Source: Vibrio cidicii (GTDB lineage: Bacteria > Pseudomonadota > Gammaproteobacteria > Enterobacterales > Vibrionaceae). From it: DNA of 64,000 bases. The DNA lies in the NCBI RefSeq assembly GCF_009763805.1, contig NZ_CP046803.1, positions 806,001 through 870,000 of the forward strand. Reading direction: 5' to 3'. Within the stretch, counting starts at the first letter, position 1. Every line of letters begins with the position of its first letter. This document shows positions 49,914-58,261 of the stretch, piece by piece. The notes below the pieces were generated by a model. That model did not search any database. It had not been told where the DNA came from and saw only the letters and a program-made list of their open reading frames with translations. The translations under genes and the position numbers were made by a program.

Positions 49914-50711
49914 TTAACGATTAAGAAATGAAAGAATCACCGATTGCTGCTTGCGAATCGCGCCCGAGACCAAAAACGGCAAGATCTGGTTGATGCGTAC
50001 AAACAGCCGCTCCGGCCAACCAATCCAACGCATATTGTGTTCGCGCTCTAAGGTTGTCAGCACGTGCTGTGCCACCACTTCCGGCTCATCACTATGGTTG
50101 CCAAGCGCCTGATTAAGCTGCTTAACCGCCTCGCTATTAAGCTCGGTATTAGTGGCACGCGGGGCGAGGTAAAGCACCTTGATGCCTGTGCCTTCCAACT
50201 CTCGGTTCATCGCTTCACTAAAGCGTAATAAACCTGATTTTGCAGCACAGTAGGTAGCGTAACCGGGGTAGCCTATCGAGCCAAAAGTCGAACCGATATT
50301 GAGAATGATCCCCGGTTTGTTCAGCCAAGTGAGCGCCGATTGGGTTAAGTGGATCGGCGTGAGCAGGTTCAGCGCCATCTCACTCTCTATCGATTCGGCA
50401 CTGCGTTTCGCCAATAGACGAAACTGATTGGAGCCCGCATTGTTGATGAGCGCGTCAATCCGCTCGCCTTGCTGGATACATTGCATCGCGGCGCGGCGGA
50501 TCTCTGCCATCCCTTCTGCGCTACTCAAATCGGCACAGATCAGCTTGTGCTTTTCAGCATTGGCCAGCGACTGACGCAGCGCGTTTAGCTTGTCACCGTC
50601 ACGCCCAACTAAGGTCAGGCGCGCCCCTTTTTCGGCTAATAGCTTGGCGATGCTACGCCCAATGCCACCAGAAGCGCCAGTGAGCAGAATATGACTGTCT
50701 TCGATTTTCAT
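49914..50711 (-). CDS. Short-chain dehydrogenase/reductase
   Basis: A 265-residue classical SDR: NAD(P)-binding TGASGGIG (11-18), NNAG (90-93), catalytic Ser141, Tyr154 and Lys158 (YCAAK). A C-terminal hydrophobic segment (RINQILPFLVSGAIRKQ) resembles the membrane-associating end of some lipid-acting SDRs. It lies 9 bp after the di-iron protein gene; in this operon it probably reduces or oxidises a carbonyl or hydroxyl of the intermediate made by the ligase and oxidase. Confidence 0.9.
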   Translation of the reverse strand: MKIEDSHILLTGASGGIGRSIAKLLAEKGARLTLVGRDGDKLNALRQSLANAEKHKLICADLSSAEGMAEIRRAAMQCIQQGERIDALINNAGSNQFRLLAKRSAESIESEMALNLLTPIHLTQSALTWLNKPGIILNIGSTFGSIGYPGYATYCAAKSGLLRFSEAMNRELEGTGIKVLYLAPRATNTELNSEAVKQLNQALGNHSDEPEVVAQHVLTTLEREHNMRWIGWPERLFVRINQILPFLVSGAIRKQQSVILSFLNR

Positions 50712-50720
50712 ACAGCGCTC

Positions 50721-51404
50721 CTAAGCCACTTTGCCAAGTGGACTTGGGTAGAGTTCACACAGCATTTGCCCATAGAGGTGAAACACCATCTTGGCCGATT
50801 CAATGATCGCCTGCTGATCAGTTGGCTCGGTGATCTTATCCATCAAGGCAGCAAAAAAACGGATGTGCTGCTGATCCAGTTCACTGTGTGAGGTGAGATA
50901 GGTCATCGCCTCGGCAGGCAAATTAAGCTGTGTTTTCACCAAACGGGCAATGTTGCCACCGACACCCACACTAGTGCCTTCCAACACCCACACCATACCG
51001 AACAGAGCGAGTGGATTGTGGCGGTCAATTTGGTGGTAGAGATAAGCCACCATCAGCTCAATCGGCGTACCCACTCGGCCTTGTGCGCGGTTGGCGCGCA
51101 CCGCATCGGCGTCGCCACCACTGGCGTGGATATCATTTAAAATCCACTCTTGATGGCCTTTTTCTTCGTCGATGTATTCGGCGATGGCATCGCGGACCCA
51201 TTCATAGTCGTCACTTAGACGCGCACCACAGGCCATAAGAAGCGGCACGGTGTGTTTAACGTGATGATAAGCCTGAGTCAGAAAACGTTGGTACATCTCA
51301 AGCGAGATATCGCCATTGGCACAGGCCGCAAACACCGGCGCTTGCAGCATGCTCTGCTGAGCACTGCGTGTTTCATTTTGTAACGTTTGGAAAAAAGAAG
51401 TCAT
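50721..51404 (-). CDS. Haem-oxygenase-like (TenA/UndA-like) di-iron oxidase
   Basis: A 227-residue all-helical protein of the TenA/haem-oxygenase-like superfamily. Candidate iron ligands form the HDO pattern: His47/48/51, E81xxH84 (EEKGHQEW), E142 (VLEGTSVG) and D177xxH180 (DQQHIRFF). The thiaminase Cys of true TenA is not evident, so an oxygenase, decarboxylase or desaturase role (as in UndA, CADD or BesC) is more likely than thiamine salvage. Directly downstream of the acyl ligase, it would act on the activated acyl or acyl-amine intermediate. Confidence 0.8.
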   Translation of the reverse strand: MTSFFQTLQNETRSAQQSMLQAPVFAACANGDISLEMYQRFLTQAYHHVKHTVPLLMACGARLSDDYEWVRDAIAEYIDEEKGHQEWILNDIHASGGDADAVRANRAQGRVGTPIELMVAYLYHQIDRHNPLALFGMVWVLEGTSVGVGGNIARLVKTQLNLPAEAMTYLTSHSELDQQHIRFFAALMDKITEPTDQQAIIESAKMVFHLYGQMLCELYPSPLGKVA

Positions 51405-51442
51405 GGTCTATCTCCTTGAAATAATTCGCCTGATTTAAAGCG

Positions 51443-52949
51443 TTACACTGGCTGCGCATCTTGTGGCCAGCGAATCAACGCCGCGTCTGACTGCGCTCTG
51501 GCGGCGGCGGTTTGGTGTTCAATCAACACACGTTTTGGTCTGCCGTTGGCCGTCAGCCAGTCGCGCCACTGGGCACTGCACTCAACCACCAGCAACTGCG
51601 CAATGCGAGCGTAGTCGGGCATAGTGCGATTTAACGCCTCGACCCGTTGGGCAATGTCGTCAAAATAGGGGCTCACTACCGCCGTCAGATAGGCTTGCCC
51701 ATCGCCGATAACCACAAACTGACCTCCGGGGGCAAACACTTGCGCTTGCGCTTCGATCCACTCTGGGGAGATATTGCGACCAAAACTGCTGATGATCAGA
51801 TTCTTTTTGCGGCCAGAAATAGTGAGAAATCCTTCGTCATCGATGGTAGCGATGTCGCCCGTTGCCAGCCAAACATCCTCAAACGGTTCACCAAGATAGC
51901 CCAGCGCGCTATTGCCTTTGACCCACAGCTCGCCATCGTCAGCGATTTTGATCTGCAAGTGACTAAGCACCTTGCCGCAGCTGCCCGGCTTGTTGTGCGT
52001 CGCAGTGTTCATACTCACCACAGAGCCGCACTCCGACAACCCGTAACCTTCGAAAGCGGGAATGCCGAGCTCGCGAGCTTTGTCAATCAGCTCTGGAGCA
52101 ACCCGCGCGCCGCCGACCGCCACCCATTGCAGTGAACTCGCCAGTGATGGCGCTTGCTGCACCACGGCGATCAGCGCCATCAGTAGCGCGGGGGTCAGCA
52201 CTAAACTCGAGGGCTGTAAGCGAGCAAGTGCAGCAGCGAAAGCGTGAGGAGAAAATTGGCTGGAGCCGTTTAGTCCCACTTCACGTCCGGCATAAATCAA
52301 TGAGGTGACACCGAGTAAAATCGGCACGTAAACACCAGTTATGTTTTCCAGTAAGGTGGACAGCGGCAGCACGACCAAATGCTGATGAAACTCGCTGCCA
52401 AGCTCGGTGGCAATCGCTTCGCTGACCCGCACTAAGTTGTCATCACTTAAACAAACCCCTTTCGGCGTTTCCGGTTGAGCCAGAAGTAAAGGTGATTTTG
52501 CGCGTGCTCCTGAGCAAGTTGGCCGAATGCGCGCTACTGAGAGAGAAAATCGGCAGATTGCTTAGCTCACCCGCTGGTTGCAGTTGGCCAAGCGCGTCTA
52601 TTCGTTGCGCAGCGCCAAAAAACCAATCACCTATCAGCAAATCAGGGCAAGATTGAGATAGGAGATGCGCTACCTGCTCAGTGGAGAAAAACATCGGTAC
52701 GGGCACAATCACCACATCGGCCAGCATCGCTGCAAGATCCACGACCACCCAATCGAGGCTGTTTTCTGCCCTAAGCGCAATGCGCTGTACATCCAGGGCG
52801 ATAAATTGTTCAGCGATTTCCACCACCGATTGCCACAGGGTAAAATAGCTCAGTGAGATGGCTTGCCCTTTGGCATTGTGACCAATAAAGGCAAGCTGCT
52901 CGGGGTTAGTGAGGGCACGCTGTTCAAGCGCGGTCAAAATCGTGTTCAT
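51443..52949 (-). CDS. AMP-dependent acyl/acid ligase, frameshifted
   Basis: A 501-residue (corrected) member of the ANL adenylating superfamily. The P-loop TFTSGSTGTPKGV spans the frameshift, followed by GYGLSECGSV, the ATP motif ATGDIATIDDEGFLTISGRKKNLIISSFG and a C-terminal hinge; a candidate catalytic Lys is in GRPKR. It should activate a carboxylic acid, perhaps a fatty acid, as acyl-AMP. The frame breaks at TTT 52468-52470 (coding GAAAC); GAAC restores the canonical P-loop exactly, so the break is almost certainly an error. It starts 8 bp after the thermostable-haemolysin gene. Confidence 0.88.
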
Positions 52950-52957
52950 CTTCCCTC

Positions 52958-53560
52958 CTATGCCTGTTTTTGTTGCTGCGCCAATTGCTTTAAATGGGCC
53001 AGACCCAAGCGCAAATTGCCGGCGAGAATACGTGGCGAGTGCTGATAGTAACTACCATAGATCTGAGTCGCGTTGGGGATGCGCTTTGCATCGGCACTGG
53101 CGATCATGGTCGGCTCTAAACCAAAGCGTTTCATCAAGGCATGCAGCGGATCGGTGGCGGTAAAGATGCACCACTCAAATCCAAGAGCAACCAGCTTGTC
53201 GGCGATCAGGGTAAAGTGCAATCCCGATAAGCCTCGGCTAAAAGAGGCCAGTTGACCGAACTCAATCAATGAGTCACGGGTGACATTGCAAGCGAAACGG
53301 CGCGAGAGGATCTGGTTCGCAGGCTCGTCGAGATACTGTTCCAAAAACAGCGGCTCATCCTTCGCCACTCGATAGCCACACACCGATTTCATCTCACCAT
53401 CGTCGAGCAAGGCCAAAAAACTGGGCATAAAGCGATGTAAGTGCGCATCGAAGGCTTGTTGATAACGCTCTTGAACCAAGTGTGTCGCCTCAGGCCAGCG
53501 CGCATGCTTCTGGTCAATCACTTCAAGCTGAATCGATGATGGCTGGTATCTGCTGTACAT
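52958..53560 (-). CDS. Thermostable-haemolysin (delta-VPH, T_hemolysin) family, GNAT-fold protein
   Basis: A 200-residue protein matching the family first described as the Vibrio thermostable delta haemolysin: HARWPEATHLVQERYQQAFDAHLHRFMPSFLAL, then VCGYRVAKDEPLFLEQYLDEP and EFGQLASFSRGLSGLHFTLIADKLVALGFEWCIFTAT. The fold belongs with GNAT and autoinducer-synthase-like acyltransferases, and there is no signal peptide, so I infer an intracellular acyltransferase rather than a toxin. First gene of the operon; AGGGGAACG precedes ATG 53560. Confidence 0.83.
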   Translation of the reverse strand: MYSRYQPSSIQLEVIDQKHARWPEATHLVQERYQQAFDAHLHRFMPSFLALLDDGEMKSVCGYRVAKDEPLFLEQYLDEPANQILSRRFACNVTRDSLIEFGQLASFSRGLSGLHFTLIADKLVALGFEWCIFTATDPLHALMKRFGLEPTMIASADAKRIPNATQIYGSYYQHSPRILAGNLRLGLAHLKQLAQQQKQA

Positions 53561-53607
53561 AAGCGTTCCCCTTTTGCTCGTTCTGTCAGCAAAATTAGCT
53601 TGGGTAA

Positions 53608-53624
53608 CTTAAGAAACGCTTAAT
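53608..53624. promoter_or_regulatory. PmrA/QseB-like box upstream of the seven-gene operon
   Basis: CTTAAG (53608-53613) and CTTAAT (53619-53624) form a direct repeat with an 11-bp period, fitting the YTTAAK-N5-YTTAAK box of PmrA/QseB-type regulators. It is 48-64 bp upstream of the first start codon. A possible -10 (TAATTT, minus strand 53592-53597) places it over the -35 region. The spacer contains GAAAC, the pentamer implicated in indel errors here, so the true spacing could be N4. Confidence 0.6.
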
Positions 53625-53689
53625 CCAATAAGAGGAACACCATTTAAATGGCAATCAGGGAAATGAAGGGAGAGCTGGTCTCCCTAAGG

Positions 53690-54050
53690 TTACTCTGTGG
53701 GTTCACAATGCAGGCGGTGAAACAGACGATGAATAGCCGGAGCAAATAAGGTGGCTAAAGCGGCAAAAAATACCCCTTCAATGAACAGGCTATAAAGCGC
53801 CAAAAAGAGGTGCGTGGCCGTGGATTCCAGCAAATCAGCCACCGGATAAGGCAGTTTCCAAACCGCTAACCATGGACAAAGCGTTGAGCAGCGCTTGCTC
53901 GACAGACAGACCTGTGATCCAGACGAAGCCACCGATGCCCGGCATAAGGCCGATGAGCAGTACCAGCAGTGCGATCAAAGCATAGCGAGCGCAGCGCCAA
54001 ACAAAACGTTCAAAAGAAATCACATCCTGATGGACCGATTCAAAACGCAT
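53690..54050 (-). CDS. Small membrane protein, frameshifted
   Basis: About 119 residues corrected. Two strongly hydrophobic stretches (RYALIALLVLLIGLMPGIGGFVWITG; HLFLALYSLFIEGVFFAALATLFAPAIHRLFHRLHCE) make it an integral membrane protein. The C-terminal helix ending in PAIHRLFHRLH resembles the last segment of some small channel-like proteins, but I cannot name a family. The frame breaks at TTT 53855-53857 (coding GAAAC); GAAC gives SGLELPYPVADLLES. It is separated by 129 bp from the downstream operon, so it is probably an independent gene. Confidence 0.6.
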
Positions 54051-54108
54051 GGAAGTTACCCTCTAAGCAATAAGAAGAGCCTGAGGATAACCCGTTGCGC
54101 TTGAATTG

Positions 54109-54735
54109 TCAGTGATTAACCACTTGTTGCCAAAAGGATTTCCAACGCTGACTTTGCCCGTAGAAATCGCTCGGGCGCACCCTGCGCATTTGGCCTTGCT
54201 GTTCGACCAATAAGGAAGGAAAACCGCCCTGACCATACTGTTCCATTAGGCCGCGGGTGTTAGCGACTTGGCTATCCACCTTACTGCTCGCCTCTTGCAT
54301 TGCCTGTTGCCACACGTCTTGATCTGCGCCTAACTGCAGCGCAAGCTCGCTCAGCGTCTCTTCACTGGCGACCAGTTTGCCATCAATGTAGTGCGCTTTT
54401 TGGATCGCTTTAAGCATCTCAAAAGCGGCAATCCCCACCTGCTCAGCAGCGATGATCGCTTGCGCAGTTTGGTAAGAGTCGAGAATCAGCGGCGCGCCAC
54501 TCGATACCCGCTCTAAGTACGCCTCGCCAAATGCTTGTCCCGTTTGCGCTGTGATGCGCTGATCGGCCTGCAAAATGTGCTGACGAAAATCGACGCTGAT
54601 CGGCGCACGCTGCATCATGCCACCCGGATGCAAAACCAGTTCAATCTCAGGGTGGTGTGCCAGCTCAGCCATCAATGAGGTGGCGCCGAAGCACCACCCA
54701 CACATGGGGTCAAAAATATAGTGAACTCTTACCAT
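54109..54735 (-). CDS. DsbA-family thioredoxin-fold protein
   Basis: A 208-residue DsbA/FrnE-like protein: VHYIFDPMCGWCFGAT with a CGWC redox motif near the N-terminus, an inserted helical domain and a cis-Pro segment (GGFPSLLVEQ). There is no signal peptide, so it is cytosolic, like 2-hydroxychromene-carboxylate-isomerase or FrnE relatives. Its start overlaps the end of the upstream MBL gene by 7 bp, indicating coupled translation. Confidence 0.88.
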   Translation of the reverse strand: MVRVHYIFDPMCGWCFGATSLMAELAHHPEIELVLHPGGMMQRAPISVDFRQHILQADQRITAQTGQAFGEAYLERVSSGAPLILDSYQTAQAIIAAEQVGIAAFEMLKAIQKAHYIDGKLVASEETLSELALQLGADQDVWQQAMQEASSKVDSQVANTRGLMEQYGQGGFPSLLVEQQGQMRRVRPSDFYGQSQRWKSFWQQVVNH

Positions 54736-55586
54736 TTCATCTCTCCTGTATGCACTTTCGCACCAATCTCCAGCGCCATTGGCAAACCTGCATCTGGGTA
54801 GCTCGCCAGCATGGTTTTGATCAGCATAGCGCTGTCTTTGCTGTTACTTTTCGCGTGGTCAAACGCAGTTAAATAGCTTTGTGAAAAACGAATCGCGCTG
54901 CTGTCGGTCGCCGTGTTGGCCGTCATGTGACCCGGGATCACCACTTGTGGTTTCAACTCTGCCATCTGCTGCAACTGCTCAGCCCAAGCGTGACGCTCTT
55001 GATTAGACTGCGCGTCTGCCATCCACAGGTGTACATTGCCATACACCGCAACGTTACCAAGAATCGCGCGATTCGCCGGGATCCACAGATAAGGACGGTG
55101 CGCCAACTCTCCTTCGCTGTCGCGAATTTCAATCGTTTCGCCGTCTAAGCTCAATGTTTTACCTTGATAAGCGGTTGGCAATAGCGGATTCACTGGCGCA
55201 TTCGCGCCCATTTTTGGCCCCCAGAAGGCCAGTTTTCCTTGCAGTTTTTCAGCAATTTTTGCTCGCACAGCGGGAGTGGCGACCACTTCCGCTTGTGGGA
55301 AGAGCTGCTTAAGCACCTCGGCACCAAAGTAGTAGTCCGGGTCCGCTTGGCTGATAAAAATGGTTTTCAGCGTTTTGCCAGAGTCCAGCACCTTAGCCGC
55401 AATGCGCAGCGCATCGGCTTTGGTGAAACCTGTGTCAACCACCATGGCTTCGGTGTCGCCATAAACCAGTGTTGAGTTAACGTGGAAGCTGTTCCCATCG
55501 GCGTTGTACACCTCTAAGGTAAGCGGTTTGGCCATAACGCCTGCAGACATCAGTAAAGTTGCGGTTAAAGTCATAACTGTTTTCAT
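54729..55586 (-). CDS. Periplasmic MBL-fold protein with degenerate zinc motif
   Basis: A 285-residue protein with signal peptide (cut after VMA) and the MBL fold (VVDTGFTKADALRIAAKVLD, then KTIFISQADPDYYFGAEVL). The usual HxHxDH is replaced by SQADPDYY, so both His ligands and the DH pair are altered, while a later His in VIPGHMTAN remains. Either metal binding is reduced or the protein has another role. It heads an operon with the DsbA-like gene and is divergent from a LysR regulator. Confidence 0.85.
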   Translation of the reverse strand: MKTVMTLTATLLMSAGVMAKPLTLEVYNADGNSFHVNSTLVYGDTEAMVVDTGFTKADALRIAAKVLDSGKTLKTIFISQADPDYYFGAEVLKQLFPQAEVVATPAVRAKIAEKLQGKLAFWGPKMGANAPVNPLLPTAYQGKTLSLDGETIEIRDSEGELAHRPYLWIPANRAILGNVAVYGNVHLWMADAQSNQERHAWAEQLQQMAELKPQVVIPGHMTANTATDSSAIRFSQSYLTAFDHAKSNSKDSAMLIKTMLASYPDAGLPMALEIGAKVHTGEMKW

Positions 55587-55728
55587 ATTCTCTATTCCCG
55601 TATTGGTTGGCTCAATCTTGTTTCACTCACTTGGCGGTGAGCTAAGTGGATGAGCGCAGTTTACGGGCTGTACTTGTTCAGATATATAGCCAATAATTAA
55701 CATCATTATTTCGTAATAAGAGCAAATC

Positions 55729-56631
55729 ATGGATAGACTGACTGCTGCACGCGTCCTGCTGGACGTTGCCGTGACGCAAAGTTTTACCGCCAGCGCCGAA
55801 CGGTTGGATATGTCGCGACCTATGGTGACACGCCACGTCGATCTGGTTGAAGAGTGGTTAAGTGTGCGTCTTTTGCACCGCACGACCCGTAAAGTTGCCC
55901 TGACCTCAGCGGGAGAGCAGTGCTTGCCATTATTGCAAGCGTGGGTCGAGCAAGCGGCGGCGCTGCAGGATGAACTCAGCAACGATGGCGCGCTCGGTGG
56001 GCGCATTCGCATCGCCACCAGTATGTCGTTTGGCTTTGCGCAGCTGATCCCTGCGGTGAAAGAGTTTATGACGCAACATCCGATGGTTGAAATTGATATC
56101 GATGTGCAAGACCGTGCCAGCGACTTGATTGCCGAGCGGATCGATTTGGCGATCCGCATCGCAGCCAATCCCGATCCGTCTCTGATTGGCCGCCCTATCG
56201 CCCGCTGCGATTCCATTTTAGTCGCTTCACCCGACTATTTGGCCAGTAGTCGTCCGATTCAACATCCGACCGATTTGGCTCATCATCGCTGTCTTGGCTA
56301 CAAGAACTTCGAGCGCCATATCTGGCATCTTAGCCAAGATAACCATCATCAGTCGGTGGAAGTCTCCTGCGCGCTCACGGCGAACGAGGCAACCACACTA
56401 CTGAGCGCGGCGCGCCACGGTATGGGGATTGCGATGCAGCCGACCTATCTGGCGCAAAGTGCCGTGGAAAAAGGCGAACTTGAGGTGATACTCCCCTCGT
56501 GGCAGCCTAAGGTGATGGAGATCTACGCACTCTATCCTTCACGCAAGCACCTTTCGCCTGCGGTGCGGGGCTTAATCGATCATCTGCTGCGCTATTTTGC
56601 TCAAACAAAATGGCAGGATATCCGTCTGTAG
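55729..56631 (+). CDS. LysR-family transcriptional regulator
   Basis: A 300-residue LysR regulator: HTH at 1-60 (ARVLLDVAVTQSFTASAERLDMSRPMVTRHVDLVEEWLSVRLLHRTTRKVALT) and an effector domain with RIRIATSMSFGFAQLIPAVKEFM. It resembles the CrgA/YafC-type branch. Divergent from the MBL-DsbA operon, its likeliest target. Confidence 0.92.
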   Translation: MDRLTAARVLLDVAVTQSFTASAERLDMSRPMVTRHVDLVEEWLSVRLLHRTTRKVALTSAGEQCLPLLQAWVEQAAALQDELSNDGALGGRIRIATSMSFGFAQLIPAVKEFMTQHPMVEIDIDVQDRASDLIAERIDLAIRIAANPDPSLIGRPIARCDSILVASPDYLASSRPIQHPTDLAHHRCLGYKNFERHIWHLSQDNHHQSVEVSCALTANEATTLLSAARHGMGIAMQPTYLAQSAVEKGELEVILPSWQPKVMEIYALYPSRKHLSPAVRGLIDHLLRYFAQTKWQDIRL

Positions 56632-56718
56632 TTTTGCCAAGGCTATGATAGAATGCCGCGCTTTGCGTCCCGCCAGTAGAAGTGACGCGATTTTGATACC
56701 CATTAAGTGAGGATTCGC

Positions 56719-57918
56719 ATGTCATTTACTCAACTCGGCCTATGCCAACCATTGGCACAAGCGGTCAGCGCGCTCGGTTACGAGAAACCGACCCATATCC
56801 AGAGCCAAGCGATCCCAGTGATTTTGCAAGGACGAGATGTCATTGCCGCGGCGCAAACGGGCACAGGGAAAACCGCCAGTTTTGTATTGCCGATTTTGCA
56901 CAAACTGCATGGCGCGCAAACGCAAAAGAAAAAACGCGTCCGCGCGCTGATTTTGGTTCCAACGCGCGAGCTCGCCATTCAGGTCGATGACAAAATTCAG
57001 CAGTACGGCCAACCATTGGCGTTACGCTCACTGGCTATCTATGGCGGTGTGGATGAGAAAGCGCAGAAACAAGCGCTGATTGAAGGCGTAGATATTCTGG
57101 TAGCCACGCCCGGACGATTGCTCGATCTCTACGGCCAACGCGCGGTTTACTTTGAAGAAGTGGAGATTTTAGTTCTCGATGAAGCGGACCGCATGCTGGA
57201 TATGGGCTTTATCGACGACATCAACAAGATCCTCGATCGTTTGCCAGAGGCGATGCAGCATCTGCTGTTTTCTGCCACTTTGTCGAACAAAGTGCGTGAT
57301 CTGGCGAAAAGCGTGATCCACAACCCATTTGAGATTAGCATCGCGGCGAAGCAGGCCTCCAAAGCCAACATTGAGCAGTGGATTATTACTGTCGACAAAG
57401 ATCAAAAATCGGCACTTTTGAGCCATCTAATTCAGCAAAACCGGTGGGATCAAACACTGATTTTCATTGAAACCAAGCATGGTGCGGCCAAGTTGGTTTC
57501 TCAGCTAGAAAAACGCGGCATTCACGCAGAAGCGTTCCACAGTGGCCGCAGCCAAGCAAGTCGCGCTCAACTGCTGGAAGATTTCAAAGCAGGTAAAATC
57601 AAATACTTGGTGGCAACCGGTGTCGCGGCACGCGGGATTGATATTGAAGCGCTACCGCGAGTGGTCAACTACGATCTGCCTTTCCCAGCCGACGAATACG
57701 TTCATCGCATTGGCCGAACCGGGCGGGCCAACGCACAAGGCGAAGCGATCTCCTTCGTTTCTAAAGATAACTTTAAGAATTTATGCATGATTGAAAGCCG
57801 TTTAGGGCATTTATTACAGCGCCGCGAAATAGACGGTTTTACGCCGAAAAAGCCGGTACCGATTTCAATCTTAAATTATGTGCCTAAACATAAACGCCCG
57901 ACAAATGACGATAAGTAA
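56719..57918 (+). CDS. DEAD-box RNA helicase, second RhlE-type paralogue
   Basis: A 399-residue helicase with the full motif set: AAQTGTGKT (44-52), PTRELA (81-86), TPGRLLDLYG, DEAD (154-157), SAT, and HRIGRTGR near 325. It lacks the long basic tail of the paralogue at 4347 and ends shortly after the helicase core (SILNYVPKHKRPTNDDK). ATG 56719 follows GTGAGGA. It is presumably a cold or stress RNA remodeller. A strong terminator follows. Confidence 0.92.
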   Translation: MSFTQLGLCQPLAQAVSALGYEKPTHIQSQAIPVILQGRDVIAAAQTGTGKTASFVLPILHKLHGAQTQKKKRVRALILVPTRELAIQVDDKIQQYGQPLALRSLAIYGGVDEKAQKQALIEGVDILVATPGRLLDLYGQRAVYFEEVEILVLDEADRMLDMGFIDDINKILDRLPEAMQHLLFSATLSNKVRDLAKSVIHNPFEISIAAKQASKANIEQWIITVDKDQKSALLSHLIQQNRWDQTLIFIETKHGAAKLVSQLEKRGIHAEAFHSGRSQASRAQLLEDFKAGKIKYLVATGVAARGIDIEALPRVVNYDLPFPADEYVHRIGRTGRANAQGEAISFVSKDNFKNLCMIESRLGHLLQRREIDGFTPKKPVPISILNYVPKHKRPTNDDK

Positions 57919-57919
57919 T

Positions 57920-57949
57920 AAAAATGCCAGCAATTGCTGGCATTTTTAT
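57920..57949. terminator. Bidirectional terminator after helicase gene
   Basis: Perfect 12-bp stem AAAAATGCCAGC/GCTGGCATTTTT with an AATT loop, flanked by A and T runs on both sides. Confidence 0.92.
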
Positions 57950-57986
57950 TATATATCCATCAGTAATGGCATTTATTATTAATAGA

Positions 57987-58172
57987 TTAATCATAAACAC
58001 CATCAAAGGAGAGCAGTTTAATTTCCAGTTTGGCACCAAAATATTGCAAACTTATCAACGGCTCTTCTTCTTCACTAATTTTTTTTCCCAATGTTTCTAG
58101 CACTTCAGCCATAAAATCTTTAACTGACTGATCTGCTTGAGAAAGGTATTGCTCCAGTTCTTCATTTTTCAT
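57987..58172 (-). CDS. Small acidic protein, 61 residues
   Basis: A 61-residue acidic protein (MKNEELEQYLSQADQSVKDF at the start, a run of four Glu after KIS, then two short strands). No signal, membrane segment or recognised domain. AGG lies 9-10 nt before the ATG. It is divergent from the alpha/beta-hydrolase gene. AT-rich codon use like that hydrolase suggests a shared origin. Gene status is moderately supported. Confidence 0.5.
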   Translation of the reverse strand: MKNEELEQYLSQADQSVKDFMAEVLETLGKKISEEEEPLISLQYFGAKLEIKLLSFDGVYD

Positions 58173-58261
58173 TAATGCACCTAACCCTAACTTTAACGTT
58201 AATTCTTATATATTTTTCAATCATTTATATTGTGCTCTTCTTTAACCCAAAGGAGAACAAC

